A stretch of DNA of 64,000 bases. Origin: DASUPK01 sp963843085. GTDB lineage: Bacteria; Actinomycetota; Thermoleophilia; Solirubrobacterales; 70-9. The position numbers and the translations under genes are program-made. Positions 32,021 through 40,417 of the stretch are shown here, piece by piece; position 1 is the first letter of the stretch; each line of letters opens with the position of its first letter. The stretch covers positions 310,001 through 374,000 of the forward strand of contig CAWJJG010000001.1 of the NCBI GenBank assembly GCA_963843085.1, in the 5' to 3' direction. The notes under the pieces were generated by a model. That model worked only from the letters and a program-made list of their open reading frames with translations, searched no databases and was not told the origin of the DNA.

Positions 32021-33649
32021 TCACTCCGCCGCGAGCAGCCACCAGTAGTGCGGCTGGCCCCCGTCATGCACCTCGACCTCGACGCCTGCGGGGGCGTGCT
32101 TCTCGAGATCGTCGAGGGGAATCGGCGGCCCGTCGCCGACGACCACGGTGAGGATCTCCGCCCCGTCCGCGAGCCGCGACATGGTCTCCGACAGGGTGGT
32201 GCCGGCCCCGCCCCACGCGACGATCTGATCGCCGACGAAGCCGACAGCATCCCCGGTGACGAAGCGACCTCTGGCGTCATCGCGGGCCGCTGGAGCAACC
32301 GAGCCGGTGCGCATTCCCTCCAGGGCGGCGGTCACCCGCCCTCCGTTCTCCTCGATCGATGCGGCAGGGTCGAGCTCGACCAGCGCCGCGAGGCCCGCCT
32401 GCTGAGCCGTGCAGGAGACGACGCGTGCCTCCTTGTCGGAGAGCTCTGCGGCGCGCTCCGCCGCCATCACCACGTTCGGGTTGTTCGGAAACACGAGCAC
32501 CTCCTCGGTCGGCACCTCGTGGATCGCGGCGAGCAGGTCGTAGATCGAGGGATTGAAGGTCTCGCCCCCGTCGACGACGAACACCCCGAGGCCTTCGTAG
32601 AGCTCCCTCATCCCGCGGCCCGCAACGACGGCTACCGCCGAGCAGCGGCCCGCCTGCAGCCGGGCGCTTCGCTCGGCGATCTGCTCGCGCATGTCGGCGA
32701 CGTCGAGCTGCTGGGTGGTGTGACCCGCCTCCTCGAACAACTCGACGGCGGCCTCCGGCTCGTCGGTGTGCACGTGGACCTTCAGCGTGGCCTCGTCGCC
32801 GACGACGAGGACGGAGTCGCCGAGCTCCTCGAGCAGCGGCACGAACGAGCGGCTCTCGAGGGCGCTCCCGGTGACGATGAAGTTGGTGCAGTACCGGTAG
32901 CGGCTGTCCTCGTGGTGCGGGCGCGTGTCGGCGGCCGGGGCGTAGTGCGGCACCTCCGGCGACGCATCGATGTCACCCCGGAGGCCTGCGACGACCCCGG
33001 CGAGGATCACGACGAGACCGTGTGCGCCGGCATCGACCACCCCGGAATCGCGCAGCACCTCCAGCTGCTCGGGGGTCCGGGCGACCGCCTGCTCGCCGTC
33101 GCGCACGGCGGCCTCGAGGAGCTCTGCCAGAATCGCGTCCTGCTGCGCCGGGGTGGTGTCAGCCGGCAGGCGGACCTCCTGCATATGCGCGAGGCGACGG
33201 GAGATCGAGTGGGCGATCTCGCGGAAGACGGTCAGCATCGTTCCCTCTGCGGGCTCCCTGACGGACTCGTACGCCGCATCCGCCGCCCGGGCGAACGCCG
33301 CTGCGACGAGCATCGGGTCGACGAGCTCTCCCGGCCGGCTGGCGAGCTCCTCGGCGGCGCCCCGGACGATCTGGCTGAGGATCACGCCGGAGTTGCCGCG
33401 GGCGCCCATCAGCGCCGCGCGAGCGAGAGCGTTGACGAGCTCCGTTCGGCCGATCTCGTCGACCATCTGGCCGTCAAGGCGATCGAGCTCCTCGCTGACG
33501 GCGCGTAGCGTCAGCGCCATGTTGTCGCCGGTGTCACCGTCGGCGACCGGGAACACGTTGAGGTCGTTGACCTCCTTGCGACGCTCCTCGAGGTGGATCG
33601 CCGCCGCGGAGACAACGCGCCGGAATCGCTCTATCGACGGGTCGGCCAT
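32021..33649 (-). CDS. DAK2/DegV-type kinase-like protein (FakA/YloV family)
   Basis: 542 aa. The N-terminal Dak2 domain has NVFPVADGDTGDNMALTL (Mg/ATP-binding Asp residues), GARGNSGVILSQI and SGVVDAGAHGLVVILAG. The middle and C-terminal domains (TNFIVTG, VHVHTDEPEAAVELFEEAG, FPNNPNVVMAAERAAEL, GGAGTTLSETMSRLADG) match FakA, the fatty-acid kinase subunit that works with a FakB fatty-acid-binding protein. No fakB lies here. ATG 33649 begins the family sequence. It is next to rpmB and near recG, an order typical of Actinobacteria and Firmicutes. Confidence 0.92.
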   Translation of the reverse strand: MADPSIERFRRVVSAAAIHLEERRKEVNDLNVFPVADGDTGDNMALTLRAVSEELDRLDGQMVDEIGRTELVNALARAALMGARGNSGVILSQIVRGAAEELASRPGELVDPMLVAAAFARAADAAYESVREPAEGTMLTVFREIAHSISRRLAHMQEVRLPADTTPAQQDAILAELLEAAVRDGEQAVARTPEQLEVLRDSGVVDAGAHGLVVILAGVVAGLRGDIDASPEVPHYAPAADTRPHHEDSRYRYCTNFIVTGSALESRSFVPLLEELGDSVLVVGDEATLKVHVHTDEPEAAVELFEEAGHTTQQLDVADMREQIAERSARLQAGRCSAVAVVAGRGMRELYEGLGVFVVDGGETFNPSIYDLLAAIHEVPTEEVLVFPNNPNVVMAAERAAELSDKEARVVSCTAQQAGLAALVELDPAASIEENGGRVTAALEGMRTGSVAPAARDDARGRFVTGDAVGFVGDQIVAWGGAGTTLSETMSRLADGAEILTVVVGDGPPIPLDDLEKHAPAGVEVEVHDGGQPHYWWLLAAE

Positions 33650-33673
33650 GCGGGGGGACCTTAGAACGTGCTT

Positions 33674-33773
33674 GACGGCTTCGCCATCAGATCGCGGCCA
33701 CACGCGGCCGCCCATCCTAAGTCGCTACGGGCTTCGCCCTCCGCTCCAAGGTGCAACGGCCTGGTGGCCGCTA
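33674..33773 (+). repeat. 100-bp dispersed repeat, copy 1
   Basis: This segment is about 92% identical by hand alignment to the reverse complement of 41924-42023. It contains several short hairpins (GGCTTCGCC; GGGCTTCGCCC; GCGGCC...GGCCGC; CGGCC-TGGT-GGCCG). One end abuts the rpmB stop codon (33775-33777) and the other lies 24 nt from the DAK-gene start. No coding potential is convincing. It behaves like a REP- or MITE-type element. Confidence 0.85.
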
Positions 33774-33774
33774 C

Positions 33775-33969
33775 CTAGGCTGCCTTCGTCACCTTGTTGC
33801 TCTTCAGGCAGCGGGTGCAGACGTAGACGCGCGCCGTGCCACCGTCCGGCTCCTGGATCCGCACCTTCTGCAGGTTCGGGTTGAAGCGTCGCCGGGTGGC
33901 GACCATCGAGTGGCTCCGCGAGTTGCCGAACGCGGGGCGCTTGCCGCAGCTGTGACAGACCTTCGCCAT
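33775..33969 (-). CDS. rpmB: 50S ribosomal protein L28
   Basis: 64 aa starting MAKVCHSCGKRPAFGNSRSH, then MVATRRRFNPNLQKVRI and VYVCTRCLKSNKVTKAA. The two CxxC pairs mark the zinc-binding form. ATG 33969 is fixed by the family; upstream in-frame codons are not homologous. Its stop codon borders the 100-bp repeat. The DAK-family gene follows on the same strand, as in many Gram-positive bacteria. Confidence 0.96.
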   Translation of the reverse strand: MAKVCHSCGKRPAFGNSRSHSMVATRRRFNPNLQKVRIQEPDGGTARVYVCTRCLKSNKVTKAA

Positions 33970-34050
33970 CGGACGCGTGATGGTAGCGACGTGGCACGCA
34001 GGGACATGCGTCCAATCGGCGAAGCCAATCACCTGCAGCGCATCTCCCGG

Positions 34051-34061
34051 CCAATAATTGG
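34051..34061. promoter_or_regulatory. CCAAT-A-ATTGG palindrome in the rpmB / EAL divergent promoter region
   Basis: A perfect 11-bp palindrome in the 137-bp gap between rpmB and the PAS-EAL gene, 46 bp before the EAL start. The AT-rich centre stands out in this GC-rich sequence, so it could be a -10-like region or an operator. No regulator is identifiable. Confidence 0.3.
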
Positions 34062-34106
34062 TAGCGAGAGATCCTTGCTGCGACGAGCGAACGCTCTTGG
34101 AGTGAG

Positions 34107-35261
34107 ATGAATCCCCGGCAAATCACGCCGTTCCGGTCTCGCGCACGGTTGACGGCCGAAGCCGAGGCCCTCCCCGGATCGATCGCGGATTACCTCGGGG
34201 ACATGGTGTCCGCCCACGCCCCGGACGGGACCTACCGATATGTCTCGGCGGCTTCGAAGGAGCTGCTCGGCTACGAGCCGGACGAGCTGATCGGGACCTC
34301 CGCCTACAACCACTTCCACCCCGACGATCTGGCGAAGGTGAGCGTCGTTCACCAGAGCACCCTGGACGGCGCACCGCTAACCGTCGCCTACCGCCTGCGC
34401 CGCAAGGACCGCGAGTACGTCTGGGTGGAGACGACCACCCGAGTCATCAGGGGCGAGAGCACCGGCGACGTCAGCGAGATCGTCTGCTCAACCCGCCCCC
34501 TTGGCGACCGCCGCGCCGTTGAGAAGCTGAGCAGCGACGAGCATCGGGAGTCCCTCGATCGCATCCAGTCGATCCTCGATGCCGAGAGCATCAACCCGGT
34601 CTACCAGCCGATCTACGACCTCGAGACCGGTCGCGCCATCGCCTGTGAGGCCCTCTCCCGCTTCCCCGGCGACCCGGAGCGCGGCCCGGATCGCTGGTTC
34701 GCCGAGGCCTGGGACGTGGGCCTCGGTGTCCCCCTCGAGCTGCTGGCCGTCCGCATCGCGGCCTCCGCCCTGCCTAGGCTGCCGCAAGACATCAGCCTCT
34801 GCATCAACGCCTCGCCGCCGACGATCTTCTCGGCGAGGTTCCTCGATTGCCTCGGTCACGACACCGCCCGGGTCACGGTCGAGCTCACCGAGCATCTCCA
34901 CGTCGACGACTACGAGGGATTCACCGCCAAGCTGGGGCCGCTCCGCGACGCCGGCGGAACGGTCGCCATCGACGACTTCGGTGCGGGCTATGCCAGCCTG
35001 CGGCACATCCTCAAGGTGCGCCCGGACCAGATCAAGCTGGACATCTCTCTGACGGAGCGGATCGACACCAATCCGGTCGCCCACGCACTCGCGACCTCGC
35101 TCGTGTCCTTCGCCGACGAGGTCGGTGTGAAGGTCGTCGCCGAGGGCATCGAAACCGAGGAGGAGCTCGATGCGCTTCTCGAGATCGGCTTTCGCTACGG
35201 CCAGGGCTTCTACTTCGGAGTGCCCGGCCCCCTCGACGAGGTTCTCGGGCAGCTGAGCTAG
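34107..35261 (+). CDS. PAS-EAL cyclic-di-GMP phosphodiesterase
   Basis: 384 aa. A PAS domain (about 27-133: MVSAHAPDGTYRYVSAASKELLGYEPDELIG is read near its start) is followed by an EAL domain with the catalytic set intact: E181 in EALSRF, N234 in INASPP, E259 in VELTEH, D289/D290 in IDDFGAGYAS, K310 in QIKLDIS, E346 in VVAEGIE and Q366 in YGQGFYFG. Hydrolysis of c-di-GMP is therefore expected, controlled by an unknown PAS signal. There is no GGDEF domain and no membrane helix. ATG 34107 follows GGAGTGAG. Its TAG stop shares CTAG with the convergent gene. Confidence 0.94.
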   Translation: MNPRQITPFRSRARLTAEAEALPGSIADYLGDMVSAHAPDGTYRYVSAASKELLGYEPDELIGTSAYNHFHPDDLAKVSVVHQSTLDGAPLTVAYRLRRKDREYVWVETTTRVIRGESTGDVSEIVCSTRPLGDRRAVEKLSSDEHRESLDRIQSILDAESINPVYQPIYDLETGRAIACEALSRFPGDPERGPDRWFAEAWDVGLGVPLELLAVRIAASALPRLPQDISLCINASPPTIFSARFLDCLGHDTARVTVELTEHLHVDDYEGFTAKLGPLRDAGGTVAIDDFGAGYASLRHILKVRPDQIKLDISLTERIDTNPVAHALATSLVSFADEVGVKVVAEGIETEEELDALLEIGFRYGQGFYFGVPGPLDEVLGQLS

Positions 35262-36721
35262 CGCCGCTTCTTGCAGCTCTTGCGCTTCTTCGCGCTCGCC
35301 GCTCGGTGCTTCTTCTTCTTCTTCTTGCACTTCTTCTTTGGGGCTATGGCCGCGGGGGTGGCCGCGGGGGTGGCCGCTGGAGCGGGATCGCCGAGGAGCC
35401 GCGTCACCGCATAGTCGGTCGTGCCGCCCGCGGGGCCGGTCTCGCCCACCAGGACGATCTTCCCGTCGGGCTGCAGGGCCATGCCTCGTGCAACGTCGAC
35501 GCCGGTGAAGTTGACGGTCGCCCTCCCACCTGTGCCGAAGCTCGGGTCGAGCGTCCCGTTTGGCATCAACCTCGCGACAGCGAACCCGTCGCCATCGGTG
35601 CCGGCGACGACGATCTTGCCGTCGGGCTGCAGGGCCATCGCGTTGGCGACGTCGGTGCCGCCGAAATCGACGGAGACCTGACCGTTGGCGCCGGGGCCGA
35701 AGGTCGGGTCGTAGAACCCGTCCGTCTTCACCCGGGCGACACCGAAGTTCCCGCCCCCGGGACCGGCGACCAGAATCTTGCCGTCGGGCTGAACCGCGAC
35801 CGCGTTCGCGCCCCGCGGCAGCTCGGTGGTCCCGCCCTCCGAGTGACCGGTGCCGATTCCGAAGCTGGTGTCGACGCCGCCGGTGGTATTCAGGCTGAGA
35901 AGGGCCAATCTCGGGTTCCCGCCGGTGGTCGTCGTGCCGGCGACGATGATCTTCGAGCCGGAGAGGGCGACGGCCATGGCCCCATCCGCGTCCCCGGTGA
36001 AGTCGGCCCGCTTTCGGCCGTTGCCGTCGAAGGTGTTGTCGATCGTTCCTGCCGACGTAACCCGATCGATGGCGAATTGGTTGTCGCTGAACCCGACGGT
36101 GACGACGCTTCCATCCGCCTGGCGAACGAGGTCACTGGCGCCGTCGCTGCCGGTCGTCGCGCCGTCGACGTTTGCGAAGTCGACACTCGGATGCCCGGTG
36201 CCGCCGAAACCCGTGTCATAGGCGCCGGTCAGTCCAAGCCGGCCAATCGTGACGTTGCCGCCCATCCCCCCGTTCGTGCCGGCCATCAGCAGCTTTCCGT
36301 CGGGTTGCAGTCCGAGCGCGTTGGCGCCGTTACCCGGATCGGAGCCCTCGGAGAAGGTGGAACCTCCGAAGCCGTCCGGTGCGCCGGTCGGCGAGAGCCG
36401 TAGGACAGACCATCCCGCGTCGGTGAGGTTCGGCGGATTGAACACGAAGGTCGAGCCCAGGACCACGATCCGCCCGTCGGGCTGCACGACGACATCGCTT
36501 GCCGTGTCCGTGCTGGGAACGACGTTGGTCCGGATGTTCTGGACGAACCGGCCGTTGGTCCCGAACGATGAATCCAGGTCACCCGCGGCGGCGGATGCCC
36601 ATGCTGCAGCAAGGAGATAGACGGCAATCGCGAAAGCGGCTGCAAGTCCGTAGACCCTGGCTGGGTGTCGTCTCCGGATGGCTACCGCGCCCGATTCATT
36701 GCGTCGAGCGTACTCGGCCAT
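35258..36721 (-). CDS. Secreted delta-60-repeat (DUF5122) protein with Lys/Cys tail
   Basis: 487 aa. A signal or anchor helix (YGLAAAFAIAVYLLAAAWASA, about 24-45) precedes a series of delta-60 repeats, each built around LQPDGKILVAG, F(A)VARL..(N/D)G..D..FG and G....DF. At least six are readable, consistent with a beta-propeller outside the cell. After an Ala/Pro/Thr linker the protein ends in a very basic tail of about 27 residues with two Cys (KKKCKKKKKK...KSCKKRR). A similar tail is on the protein at the right edge of the window. Function unknown; surface binding is plausible. ATG 36721. Confidence 0.88.
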   Translation of the reverse strand: MAEYARRNESGAVAIRRRHPARVYGLAAAFAIAVYLLAAAWASAAAGDLDSSFGTNGRFVQNIRTNVVPSTDTASDVVVQPDGRIVVLGSTFVFNPPNLTDAGWSVLRLSPTGAPDGFGGSTFSEGSDPGNGANALGLQPDGKLLMAGTNGGMGGNVTIGRLGLTGAYDTGFGGTGHPSVDFANVDGATTGSDGASDLVRQADGSVVTVGFSDNQFAIDRVTSAGTIDNTFDGNGRKRADFTGDADGAMAVALSGSKIIVAGTTTTGGNPRLALLSLNTTGGVDTSFGIGTGHSEGGTTELPRGANAVAVQPDGKILVAGPGGGNFGVARVKTDGFYDPTFGPGANGQVSVDFGGTDVANAMALQPDGKIVVAGTDGDGFAVARLMPNGTLDPSFGTGGRATVNFTGVDVARGMALQPDGKIVLVGETGPAGGTTDYAVTRLLGDPAPAATPAATPAAIAPKKKCKKKKKKHRAASAKKRKSCKKRR

Positions 36722-36737
36722 GGGCCGTGGGACGAGT

Positions 36738-37232
36738 TCAGGTCGAAAGTTCGCCGGCCAAGAGCGCCATCCGCATGGCGACCAGGGCGGCGCCTCGTCC
36801 CTGGTCGCGCTTGTCGCCGCCCGATCGGGCCAGCGCCTGATCCATGTTCTCGGCGGTGATCACGCCGAAGGCGCAGGGCACTCCCGTGTCGAGTTGGACC
36901 CGCTGGGTCCCGGCCGCGACCTCGCTGCAGACATGGTCGTAGTGGCTGGTCTCACCCCGGATGACGACGCCGAGGCAGGCGACCCCCGCGAAGCGCCCGG
37001 ACTCCGCGCAGAGCTTGGCCGCAAACGGGAGCTCGAAGGCGCCGGGGACGCGGAAGGTCTGCACCGAGGCCTCGCTGACCCCGCCGAGATCAAAGCCCTC
37101 GGCGGCCCCGTTCTGCAGCCGCTCGGCGATGTCCTCGTAGAAGGTCGCGACGCAGACCGCGAACTCCATCTTCTCCAGGGCCTCGCGCTCGGAGTCGGCG
37201 AACTGCTCGAAGGACACGGTCTCGTCGGCCAC
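36738..37232 (-). CDS. ribH: 6,7-dimethyl-8-ribityllumazine synthase
   Basis: RibH condenses 5-amino-6-ribitylamino-uracil with dihydroxybutanone phosphate. VPGAFELPFAAKLCAESGRFAGVACLGVVIRGETSHYDHVC contains the substrate and phosphate-binding motifs (GAFELP, GxVIRGETxHxD), with VPCAFGVITAENMDQALAR further on. 164 aa; GTG start. It is the last gene of the ribD-ribE-ribBA-ribH operon, 29 nt after ribBA. It contains an N-terminal acidic extension of about 20 residues. Confidence 0.96.
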   Translation of the reverse strand: MADETVSFEQFADSEREALEKMEFAVCVATFYEDIAERLQNGAAEGFDLGGVSEASVQTFRVPGAFELPFAAKLCAESGRFAGVACLGVVIRGETSHYDHVCSEVAAGTQRVQLDTGVPCAFGVITAENMDQALARSGGDKRDQGRGAALVAMRMALLAGELST

Positions 37233-37261
37233 GACCGCAACCTATCCGGATCGCACGCGAT

Positions 37262-38608
37262 CTAGTCGCCGGGCGGGTAGTCGCCCGCTTCGCGGCGACT
37301 CTCCTCGTCCTTGCGGTGCTCCTCGTAGAGCAGCTGCTCGTCGAGCGGCAGGCCCTGGTGATGGAGCGCATGGCCCATCCGATCACGCTTGGCGTTCAGA
37401 TAGGCCTCGTTGTGTGGGTTGGGGACCGACTGAATCGGCACCTGGTCGGTGACCGAGAGCCCGTAGCCCTCCAGCCCGAGGATCTTCTTGGGGTTGTTGG
37501 TGAGGATCCGGATGCTCGACAGGCCGAGGTCCACGAGGATCTGGGCGCCGATCCCGTAGTCGCGCAGGTCGGCGGGCAGGCCGAGCTTGAGGTTGGCGTC
37601 GACCGTGTCGAGCCCCTCCTCCTGCAGCTTGTAGGCGCGCAGCTTGTTGAGCAGGCCGATGCCCCGACCCTCCTGCGAGAGATAGAGCAGCACGCCCTTT
37701 CCCTCCCGCTCGATCGTGGCCAGGGCGGCCTCGAGCTGCTCGCCGCAGTCGCAGCGCAGCGAGTGGAAGACGTCACCCGTGAGGCATTCGGAGTGGACCC
37801 GGACCAGGATGTCCTCCTGACCGGCGACCTCGCCCTTGACCATGGCGACGTGGTGCTTGTCGTCGATCAGCGACCGGTAGCCGACCGCGCTGAACTCGCC
37901 GAACTTGGTCGGCAGCTTGGTCGAGACGATGCGCTCAACCAGCTTCTCGGTCCGCCGCCGGTAGGCGATCAGGTCGGCGACCGTGATCATCTTCAGCTCG
38001 TGCTTCTCGCAGTAGCCGACGAGATCGGGCACGCGAGCCATGGTCCCGTCCTCGTTCATGATCTCGCAGATCACGCCGGCGGGAATGAGGCCGGCGAGGC
38101 GGGTAAGGTCGACGGCCCCCTCGGTGTGGCCGGTGCGCTCGAGGACCCCCCCTTCCTTCGCCTTCAGCGGGAAGACGTGGCCCGGTTGCACCAGGTCGTC
38201 CGGGCCCGAATGCGGGTCGATCGCGACCTGAATCGTCCGGGCGCGGTCGGCGGCGGAGATGCCGGTGGTGACTCCCTCGCGGGCCTCGACCGACACGGTG
38301 AAGGCCGTCTCGAGGGGCGCCTCGTTCTTAGCGGCCATCAGGTTGAGGCCGAGTTCCTGGCAGCGCTCGTCCGTGAGGGCCAGGCAGATCAGGCCGCGGC
38401 CGTGGGTGGCCATGAAGTTGACCGCCTCCGGAGTGGCGAACTGCGCGGCCATCACCAGATCGCCCTCGTTCTCGCGACCCTCGTCGTCGCAAACGACGAT
38501 CATCCGGCCGCGACGGATGTCCTCGATCGCCTCTTCGATGGTCGCGAAGGGCGACTCTGTCTTGGTCTTGGTCTTAGTCTCGGTCTGGGTCTCGGTCTGC
38601 TTGGCCAT
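37262..38608 (-). CDS. ribBA: Bifunctional DHBP synthase / GTP cyclohydrolase II
   Basis: The N-terminal half makes 3,4-dihydroxy-2-butanone 4-phosphate (CDDEGRENEGDLVMAAQFAT, THGRGLICLAL, HTEGAVDLTRLAG). The C-terminal half is GTP cyclohydrolase II with zinc ligands in HSECLTGDVFHSLRCDCGEQ and SQEGRGIGLLNKLRAYKLQ, GLPADLRDYGIGAQIL. 448 aa. Residues 4-18 are a Thr/Glu/Lys run (TETQTETKTKTKTES) coded by imperfect 6-bp repeats at 38557-38602. AGGAG in the ribE 3' end serves as its ribosome site, with a 4-nt gap between the genes. Confidence 0.97.
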   Translation of the reverse strand: MAKQTETQTETKTKTKTESPFATIEEAIEDIRRGRMIVVCDDEGRENEGDLVMAAQFATPEAVNFMATHGRGLICLALTDERCQELGLNLMAAKNEAPLETAFTVSVEAREGVTTGISAADRARTIQVAIDPHSGPDDLVQPGHVFPLKAKEGGVLERTGHTEGAVDLTRLAGLIPAGVICEIMNEDGTMARVPDLVGYCEKHELKMITVADLIAYRRRTEKLVERIVSTKLPTKFGEFSAVGYRSLIDDKHHVAMVKGEVAGQEDILVRVHSECLTGDVFHSLRCDCGEQLEAALATIEREGKGVLLYLSQEGRGIGLLNKLRAYKLQEEGLDTVDANLKLGLPADLRDYGIGAQILVDLGLSSIRILTNNPKKILGLEGYGLSVTDQVPIQSVPNPHNEAYLNAKRDRMGHALHHQGLPLDEQLLYEEHRKDEESRREAGDYPPGD

Positions 38609-38612
38609 TCCG

Positions 38613-39233
38613 CTACTCCTGTTCTGTGCTTAAGGGTGACAGGCCCGCATCAGGGGAAAGCTGGCGGCGGACGTATCTGGCGAGGACATCGCACTCGACG
38701 TTGAGGCGGGCTCCGGGCTCGGCCGAGCCCAGGGTCGTGCGCTCGAGCGTCTCAGGGATCAGCGAGACCTCGAGGACGCTTCCGGTCAGCTCGGCGATCG
38801 TCAGGCTGACGCCCTCGATCGCGATGGAGCCGCGGTCGACGACGTAGGGCAGCAATTCGTCCGGAAGCTCGATCCGCAGCCGCTTCGCGAAGCCGTCGGC
38901 CACGACGTCAGTGACCGTGGCGGTCCCGTCGACATGCCCCTGGACGACATGGCCGCCGAGGCGATCCGTGGCCCTCAGCGCCAGCTCGAGGTTGACCGGC
39001 GAGGACGCCTCCAGGTCGCCCAGGGTGGTCAGAGAGAGGGTCTGGTGCATCACGTCGGCCTCGAAGGTCCCGTCGCCCGCGGAGGTGGCGGTGAGGCAGG
39101 CGCCGTTCACCGCGACGGAGTCGCCCTCCGCCAGCTCAGAGGAGAGGGCGGCGGCGATCCGCAGGCGCGCGCCGTCGTCGGAGGTCTCGATCGACTCGAT
39201 ACGGCCCAGCTCCTTGACGATCCCGGTGAACAT
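38613..39233 (-). CDS. ribE: Riboflavin synthase alpha chain
   Basis: RibE dismutates two lumazine molecules to riboflavin. It starts MFTGIVKELGRIESIE and carries two lumazine-binding repeats: GDSVAVNGACLTATSAGDGTFEADVM and VVDRGSIAIEGVSLTIAELTGSVLEVSLIPETL, with GHVVQGHVDGTA between. 206 aa, normal. ATG 39233 lies 7 nt after the ribD stop. The upstream in-frame extension does not belong to the family. Confidence 0.96.
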   Translation of the reverse strand: MFTGIVKELGRIESIETSDDGARLRIAAALSSELAEGDSVAVNGACLTATSAGDGTFEADVMHQTLSLTTLGDLEASSPVNLELALRATDRLGGHVVQGHVDGTATVTDVVADGFAKRLRIELPDELLPYVVDRGSIAIEGVSLTIAELTGSVLEVSLIPETLERTTLGSAEPGARLNVECDVLARYVRRQLSPDAGLSPLSTEQE

Positions 39234-39240
39234 CAGCGGC

Positions 39241-40371
39241 TCACCATTCCCGGAGCCTCGCGCGAACGAGCATGTCCTCGCCCACCTGATCGAAGGTCGT
39301 CGCGAGCGGCCGGGCGCCGTCCGCAATGCGAATCGCGCCCTCGCCCTCCAGGACGGCGCGGGCGTCCGCGGCACCGATCAGGACCGGTGCGATGAAGAGG
39401 CGCATCTCGTCGACCTCACCTGCGTCGAACAGGCCGCCCGCGAAGGTCGGGCCGCCCTCCACGAGCAGATCCTGGATGTCCCGGCGGCCCAGCTCCGTGA
39501 GGCTCGCCTCGAGGCGCTCCCGGTAGCCCCGGCCCGGGGTGACGATCACCTCGGCCCCGGCGCTCTCCAGGGCGTCGCGCCTCGCGGACGGCGCCGCCGG
39601 GGCGCAGATCACGATCAGGGGTGCCTCGTCGATGGACTCGACCAGGGCCGACTCGACGGGCAGTCGCGCGTCGGAGTCGAAGACCACCCGGGATGGCTGC
39701 TTCTCTACGCCCTCGATCCGCGCCGTCAGCAGAGGGTCATCGGCGATCGCCGTCCCGATGCCCACCGCTACCGCGTCGCACTCCGCACGCCAACGGTGGA
39801 CGAGCTCACGGCTTTCGACACTCGAGATCCAGCGGGAGTCGCCCGTGGGCGAGGCGACCCGGCCGTCCAGCGACATCGCGGCCTTGTAGGTGACCAGCGG
39901 GCGGCCGGTGCGGGCGCGCTTGCGGAAGGGCTGGTTGAGGAGGCGGGCCGCGCTCGCCTCCTGTCCGCCGGCGAGCTCGACCTCGACGCCGCCGTCGCGG
40001 AGCATCCCGGGGCCGCGACCGGACGCCTTCTCGGTCGGGTCCTCGGACGCATAGACGACGCGCGAGATGCCGGCCTCGAGGATCGCCTCGGTGCACGGCG
40101 GCTGACGGCCCTCGTGCGCGCAGGGCTCGAGGGTCACGTAGATCGCGGAGCCGGCCACCTCGGCGCCTCGGGCGCGGGCGTCCTCGATCGCCGCGCGCTC
40201 GGCGTGCAGGTCCCCGAGCCGGGCGTGGAAGCCCTCGCCGATCACCTCGCCGTCGCGCACGATCACCGCGCCGACGAGCGGATTCGGGCTGACGCGTCCG
40301 CGCCCGCCCTCCGCCAGCTCGAGGGCGCGTCTCAGGTAGGAAGCTTCCTGTTCGGTGCTGACCGTGGCGAT
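39241..40371 (-). CDS. ribD: Bifunctional riboflavin deaminase/reductase RibD, probable ATC start
   Basis: The N-terminal deaminase has HAERAAI and the zinc Cys of LEPCAHEGRQPPCTEAI; the C-terminal reductase has KAAMSLDGRVA and LLVEGGPTFAGGLFDAG. The conserved start RRALELAEGGRGRVSPNPLVGAVIV lies upstream of the first GTG (40266), so that codon is too late. In frame there is no ATG, GTG or TTG before a stop. An ATC at 40371, four bases after GGAGG, gives (M)ATVSTEQEASYLRRALELA, a normal RibD N-terminus, 376 aa. A CTG further upstream (40420) lacks a ribosome site. First gene of the operon. Confidence 0.9.
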   Translation of the reverse strand: MATVSTEQEASYLRRALELAEGGRGRVSPNPLVGAVIVRDGEVIGEGFHARLGDLHAERAAIEDARARGAEVAGSAIYVTLEPCAHEGRQPPCTEAILEAGISRVVYASEDPTEKASGRGPGMLRDGGVEVELAGGQEASAARLLNQPFRKRARTGRPLVTYKAAMSLDGRVASPTGDSRWISSVESRELVHRWRAECDAVAVGIGTAIADDPLLTARIEGVEKQPSRVVFDSDARLPVESALVESIDEAPLIVICAPAAPSARRDALESAGAEVIVTPGRGYRERLEASLTELGRRDIQDLLVEGGPTFAGGLFDAGEVDEMRLFIAPVLIGAADARAVLEGEGAIRIADGARPLATTFDQVGEDMLVRARLREW

Positions 40372-40397
40372 GTCGCCTCCTTCGTGGTCGAGCTCGA

Positions 40398-40417
40398 CTG
40401 ATTGACTGGTCAGTCAG
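40398..40417. promoter_or_regulatory. TetR-like operator palindrome between ribD and the flippase gene
   Basis: TGACTG (40403-40408) and CAGTCA (40411-40416) form a perfect inverted repeat with a 2-bp spacer, inside a longer imperfect palindrome bounded by CTGA and TCAG. It lies between the divergent starts at about 40371 and 40451. TGACTG..CAGTCA-type symmetry is common among operators of TetR-family repressors. No regulator gene is adjacent, so the binding protein is unknown. Confidence 0.5.

Noticed and set aside
35280..35340. Simple-sequence repeat (CTT-rich) as a regulatory microsatellite
   Set aside because: It encodes the Lys-rich tail of the delta-60-repeat protein and is explained by amino-acid composition.
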